64,000 bases of DNA. Source: Hyphomicrobiales bacterium (GTDB lineage Bacteria > Pseudomonadota > Alphaproteobacteria > Rhizobiales > Rhizobiaceae). Below the pieces are notes generated by a model. It made no database searches and was not told the origin of the DNA. It saw only the letters and a list, made by a program, of their open reading frames with translations. The translations under genes were made by a program, and so were the position numbers. The DNA is taken from positions 3,802-67,801 of the forward strand of contig UCMS01000012.1 of NCBI GenBank assembly GCA_900473805.1, written 5' to 3'. Below, in pieces: positions 16,577 to 23,949 of the stretch (its first letter is position 1; each line of letters begins with the position of its first letter).

Positions 16577-17026
16577 ATGACTGCAATTAGGGTCTATGAT
16601 CTCAAAGATAGCGTTCTTGCGCTCGACCTCATCGACTTACTGCGACTTTTGGCTCCTCGCTCGTTGGAAGTTCGGTGGGTGGTTTCGACAGTAAAGTCCG
16701 ACCAGCCGGGTCACGAGTGGTTCGAGGCTACCGGTGAAGGCGGCGAACTGCTGGAGAGGCTGGCACAAGAGGATGGCCAGCTTTCGGGCTTCGATTTAGC
16801 CGCTTTAGCGGAGCGGACTCGACAGGTTATCTGGGGTGAGTTCGTCGGCTCCGACCCCGCGCAATCAGACAAGCCGTGGGTGACGATCCGGGCGGTCGAC
16901 AGCACGTTTTACGAGATTGATTCGGATGACAAAACGGTGCTGAATAAGATCAGTTCGACATATAAAGACCTCCGAACGGGGGAGGCTCCGATTACGTCAT
17001 GGCTTTTGGGCCATGGTGAGGATTGA
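16577..17026 (+). CDS. hypothetical protein
   Basis: 149 residues with an AAGGAG Shine-Dalgarno 7 nt before the ATG at 16577. No family recognised. It has an acidic, mixed alpha/beta look, with hydrophobic strands (LEVRWVVSTV, WVTIRAVDSTFYEI) and helices; no TM helix or signal peptide. The GC content appears slightly lower than in neighbours. The pattern resembles small single-gene accessory or immunity-type proteins, but nothing supports a specific function. Confidence 0.6.
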   Translation: MTAIRVYDLKDSVLALDLIDLLRLLAPRSLEVRWVVSTVKSDQPGHEWFEATGEGGELLERLAQEDGQLSGFDLAALAERTRQVIWGEFVGSDPAQSDKPWVTIRAVDSTFYEIDSDDKTVLNKISSTYKDLRTGEAPITSWLLGHGED

Positions 17027-17067
17027 GAGCAGCCAGAGTTGCGTGCAGGTTCCCTGAAGACTGGAAG

Positions 17068-17682
17068 TCAGACCTTCCCTGCCGCCGCCACCAGTTCAGG
17101 CTGCAAATCACCATAGCCGGTGAAGCGGTATTCATAGTCGAGCTTCAGATAGTCGGCCGCCCACTTTGCCTTGGCCTGGAGTTCGGCGTCTTGCGTCTGG
17201 GCCAGATAGACGATCTTGGTGTAGTTGCCGAAGACCATGTCGCGCAGTTCGGGGTGGCGGTCGAGTTTCAGTGGTTCGATGACGAAGGCCTCGAACTGGC
17301 GGGTAATCAGGTCTGTCAGATAGAAGGCCGTAAACTCGTTTTCGCATTCGGCGAGGAATTTTTCCGTGCCGCTGAAGAAGGCGTAGCAATGCGGGCCGGA
17401 CAGGCGCTCGATGCCTTCCTCGCGACAGATGCGGTCGACCTCGCCCTGGGTGCCGCATTCGGCATAGCCGATGAAGATGTTGTCATGGCCTGCCGCACGC
17501 GCCTCAGCGATCTTTTCGCGCAGCGCCGGCGCGATCTTTTCCGGCCAGACATGCCAGATAGCGGGCAGGCATTCGAGCGTCAGATGATCGAGCGCGTTCA
17601 GGGTCTTCACGGCCAGGATTTCGCGGGCGATCGCACCGCATGCAATCACGTGAACCTTTTCCGATTTGGTGCGTTGTTCCAT
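17068..17682 (-). CDS. DUF1638 domain protein
   Basis: 204 residues: VHVIACGAIAREILAV at the start, CLPAIWHVWPEKIAPALREKI (read CLPAIWHVWPEKIAPALR), NIFIGYAECGTQGEVDRIC, and GPHCYAFFSGTEKF. Five well-spaced cysteines (ACG, ECLP, AECG, ICRE, HCY) suggest metal or corrinoid-chemistry involvement, but no activity is known to me. DUF1638 genes recur next to MttB-family methyltransferases and corrinoid proteins, as here (corrinoid gene 414 bp away). Cytoplasmic. Confidence 0.8.
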   Translation of the reverse strand: MEQRTKSEKVHVIACGAIAREILAVKTLNALDHLTLECLPAIWHVWPEKIAPALREKIAEARAAGHDNIFIGYAECGTQGEVDRICREEGIERLSGPHCYAFFSGTEKFLAECENEFTAFYLTDLITRQFEAFVIEPLKLDRHPELRDMVFGNYTKIVYLAQTQDAELQAKAKWAADYLKLDYEYRFTGYGDLQPELVAAAGKV

Positions 17683-17720
17683 CGCATTCCACTCGTCACC
17701 CAGACAGAAGGTATACTCAC

Positions 17721-17882
17721 ATGATGGCGAAAAAACTGACAGCCGGCGCAGCCCTCGTTCTCACCGTCTTCGCACTGTCGTCTTGCGGCAATACGATTCG
17801 TGGCATGGGCCAGGACGCTGCCAACACCGTCGACGCGACGCAGAGTGCCGGTCGCAATGTCGAAGGTGCCGCAGCGCGCTGA
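17721..17882 (+). CDS. entericidin A/B-family lipoprotein (second copy)
   Basis: 53 residues: signal peptide, lipobox LSSC, then GNTIRGMGQDAANTVDAT, nearly the same core as the copy at 16345. An in-frame ATG doublet marks the start. It is divergent from the DUF1638 gene (38 bp between starts). The two copies probably arose by local duplication. Confidence 0.85.
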   Translation: MMAKKLTAGAALVLTVFALSSCGNTIRGMGQDAANTVDATQSAGRNVEGAAAR

Positions 17883-17938
17883 TCACCCGGAAAACTATTT
17901 GCCCGTCTCGATCGGGCAGAGATCATCAGGAGACGAGC

Positions 17939-18073
17939 ATGACGCTCACCGGTATCGCTAAGGCCAGTGCCATCTACATGCTGGCGGCCATCCTGATTGC
18001 AGGCGGGCAGGTCGCGTTCGAAACGTTCGCACCAGCCCGCCATGCAGGTCTTGTCACCGAAGCCGGGTTCTGA
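17939..18073 (+). CDS. small hypothetical membrane protein
   Basis: 44 residues with an AGGAG Shine-Dalgarno 6 nt before the ATG. One TM helix (SAIYMLAAILIAGGQVAF) and a short C-terminal tail ending EAGF. A terminator hairpin overlaps its stop codon. No family recognised. It follows the entericidin gene by 56 bp and may share its transcript. Confidence 0.55.
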   Translation: MTLTGIAKASAIYMLAAILIAGGQVAFETFAPARHAGLVTEAGF

Positions 18074-18083
18074 ACCGGCTTCG
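18058..18083 (+). terminator. intrinsic terminator overlapping the small gene's stop
   Basis: CGAAGCCGG (18058-18066) pairs with CCGGCTTCG (18075-18083); the loop holds the TGA of the small membrane protein gene. TCGTTTT follows. It separates this convergent gene from the corrinoid protein gene. Confidence 0.6.
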
Positions 18084-18095
18084 TCGTTTTGACTA

Positions 18096-18797
18096 TCAGG
18101 CGCGGGCGCCCATGCTGTTGTGCTTGCGGGAAATGAATTCCTTCGCCGTTTCCACAGCGACGGCGGCATCACGACAATAGGCGTCAGCACCAACGGCCTT
18201 GCCGAATTCCTCGTTGAGCGGTGCGCCACCGACGAGAACGACGTAATCGTCGCGAATGCCCTTTTCCTTCATCGTGTCGATGACCACCTTCATGTAAGGC
18301 ATGGTGGTGGTGAGCAGGGCGGACATGCCCAGGATATCAGGCTTTTCGCGTTCCAGCGCTTCGAGATAGTTTTCGACCGGGTTGTTGATGCCGAGATCGA
18401 TTACGTCGAAGCCCGCACCTTCCATCATCATACCGACAAGGTTCTTGCCGATGTCGTGGATGTCGCCCTTAACCGTGCCGATGACCATCTTGCCCTGCTT
18501 CGGGGCGCCGGTGGCAGCGAGCAGCGGGCGCAGGATCGTCATGCCGGCCTTCATCGCGTTGGCGGACAGGAGCACTTCCGGCACGAAGAGGATGCCATCA
18601 CGGAAGTCGATGCCGACGATGCGCATGCCCTCGACAAGCGCCTGGGTCAGAATGTCGTAAGGGGCCCAGCCGCGATCCAGAAGGATCTGAGTCGCTTCCT
18701 CAATCTCCTCCTTCAAACCGTCATACAGGTCGTCGTGCATCTGCTGCACGAGCTCTTCGTCGGAGAGTTCGGAAAGAATGATGTCGTCGTCGGCCAT
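18096..18797 (-). CDS. corrinoid-binding methyl-carrier protein (MtgC/MttC-like)
   Basis: 233 residues. The N-terminal helical cap (about 10-95, B12-binding-2 type) includes FVPEVLLSANAMKAGM. The Rossmann B12 domain has GTVKGDIHDIGKNLV, with Asp112-x-His114-x-x-Gly117 as the corrinoid motif and His114 as lower axial ligand, then GFDVIDLGINNP and VLVGGAPLNEEFG. It carries the methyl group between the MttB-family enzyme and MeTr. Divergent from mttB with 270 bp between the starts, so both are probably controlled from one regulatory region, in which I see no strong dyad and no B12-box sequence. Confidence 0.95.
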   Translation of the reverse strand: MADDDIILSELSDEELVQQMHDDLYDGLKEEIEEATQILLDRGWAPYDILTQALVEGMRIVGIDFRDGILFVPEVLLSANAMKAGMTILRPLLAATGAPKQGKMVIGTVKGDIHDIGKNLVGMMMEGAGFDVIDLGINNPVENYLEALEREKPDILGMSALLTTTMPYMKVVIDTMKEKGIRDDYVVLVGGAPLNEEFGKAVGADAYCRDAAVAVETAKEFISRKHNSMGARA

Positions 18798-19067
18798 GAT
18801 GGTGCTTCCCGCTTCTTTTTCAACGCGATTCCGGTCGCGCCGGGCATGAGACTGCCCGATTGGAAGTTAAACCTCAAGTTCGTGAAAAACTCTTTTCGAT
18901 TACGACGTGGCCACCCTGAAAAGCGACGGTGAGAGACAAGCCGCACAAAAGGCGATGTCTGTGGGACACAAGCGGTTGGCGCATAAAGGATGGTTTCACA
19001 GCCGGATTGGAATAGCATATTGAAGGAGAGAAGCAGCGCAGACGAGCGCTCGAGCGAGGAAGCAGAC

Positions 19068-20633
19068 ATGGACGATATTTCGGCAGAACCGGGCACAGGC
19101 CGCCGCCAACGCGGTGAAGGACGTGGGGCTGCGGCCCGCAGGGCATCGCGCAGCGGCGGCGGTGCCGGTCCGGCCATGCCCTATATCACGCGCAAGATCC
19201 GGACCTATGAGGTTCTGGACGAAGAAGGCCTGGAGCTGATCGAGCGTAATGCCGATACGGTGCTGGAAGAAATCGGCATCGAGTTCCGAGACGACGCGGA
19301 AGCGCTGGAGCTCTGGAGACAGGCCGGCGCGGACGTGAAGGGCGAGCGGGTCCATTTCCCCAAGGGCCTTTGCCGCGAGCTTTTGAAGACCGCACCTTCG
19401 GAATTTACGTGGCATGCCCGCAATCCCGAGCGCAATGTGCGCATCGGCGGCAATGCGACGGTGTTTGCGCCGGTCTATGGTTCGCCCTTCGTGCGCGACC
19501 TCGAAGGCAATCGCCGCTATGCGACGCTCGAGGATTTTCGAAATTTTGTAAAGCTCGCCTATATGGCGCCGTCAATTCATTCCTCGGGCGGCACGGTCTG
19601 CGAGCCGGTCGACATCCCGGTGAACAAGCGCCACCTGGACATGGTCTACAGCCATATCAAATATTCCGACAAGCCGTTCATGGGCTCGGTGACCGCGCCG
19701 GAGCGTGCGGAAGATTCGGTCGCGATGGCGAAACTCGTCTTCGGTGACGAGTTCGTCGAGAACAACTGCGTCATGCTCAACCTCATCAATGCCAACTCGC
19801 CGATGGTTTTCGACGAGACCATGTTGGGGGCGGCCAAGGTTTATGCCCGTCACGGTCAGGCTTCGGTGATCTCGCCGTTCATCCTGTCCGGTGCCATGAG
19901 CCCGGTCACCGTTGCCGGCACGCTGACGCAGATCCTGGCCGAAGTTCTGGCCGGGGCCTCGTTTACCCAGCTCATCCGCCCGGGCGCGCCGGTGTTGTTC
20001 GGTACGTTCGCGGCCTCGATTTCGATGCAGTCGGGCGCGCCGACCTTCGGAACGCCGGAGCCGGCACTGGTTTCCTATGGCGCAGCTCAGCTCGCACGTC
20101 GCATGGGCCTGCCGTTCCGTACGGGCGGTTCGCTCTGTGCCTCGAAGGTTCCGGATGCGCAGGCGGCCCATGAGAGCGCCAATACGCTCAACATGACGCT
20201 TCTTGCCGGGGCGAACTTCGTTCTGCATGCCGCCGGTTGGCTCGAAGGCGGTCTGGCCGCCTGCTACGAGAAGTTCATGATCGACCAGGACCAGCTCGGC
20301 ATGATGCAGAAGATGGCAGAAGGGGTTGATCTTTCTGAGAGCGGTCAGGCGATGGACGCCATCCGCGAAGTGGGCCCCGGCGCTCATTATCTCGGCTGTG
20401 CCCATACCCAGGCCAACTTCCAGACGGCCTTCTATCGGTCGGCGCTCGCAGACAACAATTCCTTCGAACAGTGGGAAATCGAGGGACGCAAGCGGATCGA
20501 GGACCGGGCGAACGCGCTTTGCCGCTCTTGGCTCGACGCTTATGAGGCACCGGCGCTGGACCCTGCCATCGACGAGGCGCTGCTTGCCTATGTCGCTGAC
20601 CGGAAAAATTCCATGCCGGACGCCTTCTCCTGA
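19068..20633 (+). CDS. non-pyrrolysine MttB-family methyltransferase (betaine-type)
   Basis: 521 residues from the ATG at 19068, GAGGA 8 nt upstream. It matches the trimethylamine methyltransferase family: KIRTYEVLDEEGLELIERNADTVLEEIG start, FVRDLEGNRRYATLEDFRNF (shown as RYATLEDFRNF), HSSGGTVCEPVDIP, GSVTAPERAEDSV, and PGAHYLGCAHTQANFQTAFY near the end. No in-frame TAG occurs, so it is the non-Pyl type whose characterised relatives demethylate glycine betaine, proline betaine or carnitine and pass the methyl group to a corrinoid protein. The first 45 residues are Arg/Gly-rich and look disordered, unlike the catalytic core. The exact substrate cannot be read; the adjacent betaine transporter and Bmt favour a betaine. 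Confidence 0.92.
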   Translation: MDDISAEPGTGRRQRGEGRGAAARRASRSGGGAGPAMPYITRKIRTYEVLDEEGLELIERNADTVLEEIGIEFRDDAEALELWRQAGADVKGERVHFPKGLCRELLKTAPSEFTWHARNPERNVRIGGNATVFAPVYGSPFVRDLEGNRRYATLEDFRNFVKLAYMAPSIHSSGGTVCEPVDIPVNKRHLDMVYSHIKYSDKPFMGSVTAPERAEDSVAMAKLVFGDEFVENNCVMLNLINANSPMVFDETMLGAAKVYARHGQASVISPFILSGAMSPVTVAGTLTQILAEVLAGASFTQLIRPGAPVLFGTFAASISMQSGAPTFGTPEPALVSYGAAQLARRMGLPFRTGGSLCASKVPDAQAAHESANTLNMTLLAGANFVLHAAGWLEGGLAACYEKFMIDQDQLGMMQKMAEGVDLSESGQAMDAIREVGPGAHYLGCAHTQANFQTAFYRSALADNNSFEQWEIEGRKRIEDRANALCRSWLDAYEAPALDPAIDEALLAYVADRKNSMPDAFS

Positions 20634-20672
20634 AAGGGTCCCGTAGCCAGGGAGCAAGGCGGAGGTCATCGG

Positions 20673-20735
20673 GTGGCAGACATGATCCAGGAAGAGGTCT
20701 GGCGCCCGCACTACAAATTCGAGGGGCCGCGATGA
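20673..20735 (+). CDS. possible 20-residue leader peptide upstream of ferredoxin gene
   Basis: A GTG-initiated frame of 20 codons (GTG at 20673) ends in a TGA that overlaps the next gene's ATG (CGATGA). GGAGG at 20660-20664 would serve as Shine-Dalgarno. Overlap suggests translational coupling of the ferredoxin gene, or just chance. Low confidence as a real product. Confidence 0.25.
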   Translation: MADMIQEEVWRPHYKFEGPR

Positions 20736-21448
20736 GCGGCCCTTTTGACATTGTAGAACGGCTCGACGCGTTGCTGGAGCCGCAGGGGCTCATGCGTCGG
20801 GGCGTGGTGCGGTTTCAACCGGGCGAGGCTGCGCCGGCATTCGATGAAGGGCGGAACGCCGAGGCGGTGGTGCTGGTCGGGATCGCTGGTGGTGCGATGT
20901 GGCCGGTGTTTTCCGCTTGGCGGGAGAGGCAGGTCGATCGGGGAGGATCGGACCCACTCGACCGGTGGTCGGAGGTCGTGCTCGACCCGATTGCCGCAGA
21001 GCTTGGTGCGCGCGCCTTCTATCCGTCACGGGCGCCTTACCAACCGTTTCAGTTCTGGGCGATGCAGGCCGAAGGTCTGCGGGCTTCGCCGCTTGGTTTG
21101 CTGATCCATCCGGCGTTTGGTCTATGGCACAGTTTTCGGGGGGCGCTGGCCTTTGCCGAGTGGCATCACGGCGATGTCGGCCCATCAGGTTCACGATCGG
21201 ATGTCCGGCATCCTTGCGATGATTGCGCGGAGAAACCCTGTCTTTCTGCCTGCCCGGTCGGGGCGGTGACACCCGACCGATTCGATGTGACCGGTTGTCG
21301 AACTCATCTCGCAAGCATTGACGGGCAGTCGGGTTGCGCTGATGGCGGATGTCTGGCGAGGGATGCCTGTCCGATCGGCGTCGCCTACCGGTATCCACCG
21401 GCACAGGTGAGATTTCACATGCAGGCACTGAGCTTGCCGGGACACTGA
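20732..21448 (+). CDS. ferredoxin-like protein with two Cys clusters
   Basis: 238 residues. The first 155 show no known fold to me. The C-terminal part has CDDCAEKPCLSACPVG (Cys162, 165, 170, 174) and a second group, Cys189, 202, 207, 213 (GGCLARDACPIG), as in 2[4Fe-4S] proteins such as QueG. It lies 98 bp after mttB on the same strand. A role as electron donor to the RACo-like activator is a reasonable guess, since corrinoid reactivation needs low-potential electrons. It lacks the cobalamin-binding features of QueG that I could recognise. Confidence 0.7.
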   Translation: MSGPFDIVERLDALLEPQGLMRRGVVRFQPGEAAPAFDEGRNAEAVVLVGIAGGAMWPVFSAWRERQVDRGGSDPLDRWSEVVLDPIAAELGARAFYPSRAPYQPFQFWAMQAEGLRASPLGLLIHPAFGLWHSFRGALAFAEWHHGDVGPSGSRSDVRHPCDDCAEKPCLSACPVGAVTPDRFDVTGCRTHLASIDGQSGCADGGCLARDACPIGVAYRYPPAQVRFHMQALSLPGH

Positions 21449-21496
21449 TCACGGCGCTGCCCTGCAATTGCCGGAAATCGGCGGCAAGCAGGGCGG

Positions 21497-22282
21497 ATGA
21501 CCTCGGGAGGAACGGTGCGCTTTATCTTTCGGATTCTGTGCCCGCTTGCGGGGATTTTCCTGGGCAGCCTCGCCGGGCCGGGCTTCGCTCAGGTGGCGCA
21601 GGGTGCCTGTTCGGAGTTGCGCGAGCCGACTGGCATTTATACCGCCTGCCAGTTCGATCCCGAAACGGTCGATATCCGGCTGCATCTTGCCGACCCTGAA
21701 GGCGATATCTATGGCGGGTTCGACCCGTTGCGGCGGCAGCTCTGGGACGAGCGCCGGGTGCTTCTGTTTGCCATGAATGCGGGCATGTATCACGACGACC
21801 GGTCGCCCGTCGGACTGTTTGTCGAATACGGACATGTGGTGAAACCGGCGGTGACAGGCGGTGGCTTTGGCAATTTCCATCTGTTGCCGAATGGCGTCTT
21901 CCTGATGAAGGATGGACGCGCGGCGGTGATGGAGACTTTGGCCTATGAAAAGCGGGGGGTGACCCCCGATTTCGCGACGCAGTCCGGGCCGATGCTGGTG
22001 ATCGACGGCAAACTGCATCCGCGCTTCTTGCCTGACAGCGACAGCCTGAAGATCCGCAACGGGATCGGCGTGGACTCCGCAGGTCAGGTTCACATGGTGA
22101 TTTCGACGGTGCCGGTTCGGTTCTACGACTTTGCCACCCTGTTTCGGGACCGGCTCGGTTGCCGCAATGCACTTTACCTCGACGGATCGATCTCCAGCGT
22201 CTTCATTGCGGATCAGAACCGAGACGATCGACTGTTTCCCATGGGGCCGATCGTCTCCGTCAGCATGCCGATCCCGCAGTAG
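21497..22282 (+). CDS. phosphodiester glycosidase-like (NAGPA/DUF2233) secreted protein
   Basis: 261 residues with a signal peptide (hydrophobic segment 9-31 ending in PGFAQ). Conserved NAGPA-domain motifs: LLFAMNAGMYHDDRSPVGLF, read as FAMNAGMYHDDRSPVG; TGGGFGNFHLLPNGVF; ATQSGPMLVIDG; NALYLDGSISS. Family members cleave phosphodiester-linked sugars or act in the cell envelope. Its stop is 9 bp from the convergent hypothetical gene. Not obviously related to the one-carbon genes. Confidence 0.82.
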   Translation: MTSGGTVRFIFRILCPLAGIFLGSLAGPGFAQVAQGACSELREPTGIYTACQFDPETVDIRLHLADPEGDIYGGFDPLRRQLWDERRVLLFAMNAGMYHDDRSPVGLFVEYGHVVKPAVTGGGFGNFHLLPNGVFLMKDGRAAVMETLAYEKRGVTPDFATQSGPMLVIDGKLHPRFLPDSDSLKIRNGIGVDSAGQVHMVISTVPVRFYDFATLFRDRLGCRNALYLDGSISSVFIADQNRDDRLFPMGPIVSVSMPIPQ

Positions 22283-22291
22283 GATCGGCGC

Positions 22292-22633
22292 TCAGACGGC
22301 TGCCCTCGGATAGGCGCGTTCGAGGCCACCGGAGCGCGTGAGCCCGGTGCGGAAGGCGGCATAGGCCGGATGCTGGCTCGACTTTGCCGTTTCCGTCAGG
22401 CGGATCTGGAGGCGGGCAGGGGCGTTGAGGCCGATCCACTCGCCCGCCTTTTCGAGCTTCAGCGTGTTGAGGAAGCGGGCTTCGGCGGCGCGCTCGAGGT
22501 AAAGATAAAGTCCCTCAATGGTCAATTCATCCTGAGCCGGGTTTTCGAAAAGCAGCTTCACGAAGTCCTGGTCGGTGGCCTGAAGGCTTGCGAGCTTTTC
22601 GGCGACGGTTTCGCGGTCGATGGCGGCGGACAT
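22292..22633 (-). CDS. conserved hypothetical protein downstream of bmt
   Basis: 113 residues from the ATG at 22633, with AGGAG 9 nt before it. Mostly helical and acidic (ETVAEKLASLQATDQDF, TIEGLYLYLERAAEARFL). No recognised domain, signal peptide or TM helix. It is on the bmt strand, 162 bp after bmt, and may be in the same unit. No function can be given. Confidence 0.6.
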   Translation of the reverse strand: MSAAIDRETVAEKLASLQATDQDFVKLLFENPAQDELTIEGLYLYLERAAEARFLNTLKLEKAGEWIGLNAPARLQIRLTETAKSSQHPAYAAFRTGLTRSGGLERAYPRAAV

Positions 22634-22795
22634 GAAGGCACTCCTCGGTTTGCGCAGGCTCGTAACGATGTCTGACGGATGCGGCATCGGATGCCCCCAT
22701 CCATTAGGTTCAGCTACAGCATGGCAAGATTGCCCGAGGCTGGTTTGTCCGGTCCATCGGCGGGGAGGACGTGAACGGTTCTGCGTATCGCCTCG

Positions 22796-23812
22796 TTAAC
22801 CGCGACGCCGGCTGCGGCGGCCGCTGTCCTGGTTGCTCGATTCGCTGGCGGTCTTGTTGCGCAGCGGGCCGATACGGTCGACGATAGTTTCGATCGTCGG
22901 GCGCGGGCCGGGGGTGTAGTCGTCGAGTGCTGCGCGCATGGCGGCGAGGTGGCCACAGGAGGTGCCGCAGCAGCCGCCGATGATCTTGGCGCCGGCATCG
23001 CGGGCGAGGCGGGCGTAGTCGGCCATCAGCGGCGGCGTGCCGGAATAGAAGATCTCCGAGCCGCGGAATTCCGGAATGCCGCAATTGCCCTTCACAATGA
23101 CCGTCGCGTCGGGATCGGCCTCGGTCATGTCGAGCAGGCTGGCGAGGATGTCCGAGGCGCCGACACCGCAATTGGCGCCGACGGCGAGCGGACCGGAACC
23201 GATGTCGGGGGCCACACCGTGGATGTTCTTCGGGTCGAGGCCCATCATGGTCTTGCCGGCGGTGTCGAAGGAGCCGGTGAACGTGTAGGGCAGGCCGACC
23301 TTGACCGCGGCTTCGGCAGCAGCCCGGATTTCATCCGGCGAGGACATCGTCTCGATCCAGGCGACGTCGACGCCGCCGGCTTTGAGACCTTCCATCTGCT
23401 CGACGAAAGCGGCGACGGCGTCTTCGTAGCTCATGGCACCGAGCGGGATCAGCAATTCACCGGTCGGGCCGACGGAGCCGGCGACGATGACCTTGCGAGG
23501 TGCCTTCTCGGCGACGCCACGGGCGATTTCGGCCGCCTTCTTGTTGAGCTCGAAGACTCGATCCTGCGCATTGTGCAGCTTCAGGCGGTGGCGCGTGCCA
23601 CCGAAGGAATTGGTGAGGATGATGTCGGCACCGGCATCGACGAAGTCCTGGTGGAGCTTGACGATTTTTTCCGGTTGGGCCTCGTTCCACAGTTCCGGCG
23701 CTTCGCCCGCCTCCAGCCCCTGGGCAAAGAGGTTGGTGCCGGTGGCACCATCGGCGAGCAGCACGCCCTTTTCGGCCAAGAGTTCGGAAAGCGGATTGGA
23801 CGCGGTTGCCAT
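22796..23812 (-). CDS. bmt: betaine--homocysteine S-methyltransferase
   Basis: 338 residues from the ATG at 23812 with AGAGGAA upstream. Homocysteine S-methyltransferase fold: LLADGATGTNLF start, DAGADIILTNSFGGTRHRLKLH (read as DAGADIILTNSFGGTR), and zinc ligands Cys215 in GANCGVG plus Cys281-Cys282 in GGCCGTSCGH. No B12 or folate domain is present, so betaine is the probable methyl donor; related alphaproteobacterial enzymes are annotated Bmt. The last 18 residues form an Arg-rich tail (SGRRSRRRG). An ArsR-type palindrome 29 bp before the ATG suggests control by an S-adenosylhomocysteine- or methionine-responsive regulator. Confidence 0.93.
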   Translation of the reverse strand: MATASNPLSELLAEKGVLLADGATGTNLFAQGLEAGEAPELWNEAQPEKIVKLHQDFVDAGADIILTNSFGGTRHRLKLHNAQDRVFELNKKAAEIARGVAEKAPRKVIVAGSVGPTGELLIPLGAMSYEDAVAAFVEQMEGLKAGGVDVAWIETMSSPDEIRAAAEAAVKVGLPYTFTGSFDTAGKTMMGLDPKNIHGVAPDIGSGPLAVGANCGVGASDILASLLDMTEADPDATVIVKGNCGIPEFRGSEIFYSGTPPLMADYARLARDAGAKIIGGCCGTSCGHLAAMRAALDDYTPGPRPTIETIVDRIGPLRNKTASESSNQDSGRRSRRRG

Positions 23813-23840
23813 GGTGAATTCCTCTGATGATCTAACCAAT

Positions 23841-23862
23841 CATATAAAGAAGTCTTTATGTG
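23841..23862. promoter_or_regulatory. palindromic operator upstream of bmt
   Basis: ATAAAGA-AG-TCTTTAT (23844-23859) is a perfect 7-bp dyad, extended to CA/TG at the outer ends with one mismatch. It sits 29-50 bp before the bmt ATG. It resembles, from memory, sites assigned to SahR (ArsR-family S-adenosylhomocysteine sensor) in alphaproteobacteria; not checked. Confidence 0.6.
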
Positions 23863-23901
23863 ATTTCAATTGCGGTTTTACCCGCAAGGCCAGAAAGCGA
23901 A

Positions 23902-23924
23902 ACGGCCCCGCAAGGCAGGGCCGT
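23902..23924 (-). terminator. intrinsic terminator after proV
   Basis: ACGGCCC (23902-23908) and GGGCCGT (23918-23924) form a 7-bp stem with a 9-nt loop; on the minus strand TTTCGCTTTC follows. It ends the proXWV transcript before the bmt promoter. Confidence 0.65.
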
Positions 23925-23949
23925 CCACTTTATCCCATTGAGAGACGGA

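Noticed and set aside
18798..19067. Cobalamin riboswitch or strong operator between corrinoid and mttB genes
   Set aside because: Only a weak TGTC-N5-GACA dyad (18956-18968) was found; too short to claim.
19068..20633. Pyrrolysine in the MttB-family protein
   Set aside because: No in-frame TAG occurs in the gene, and no pylS, pylBCD or tRNA-Pyl is visible.
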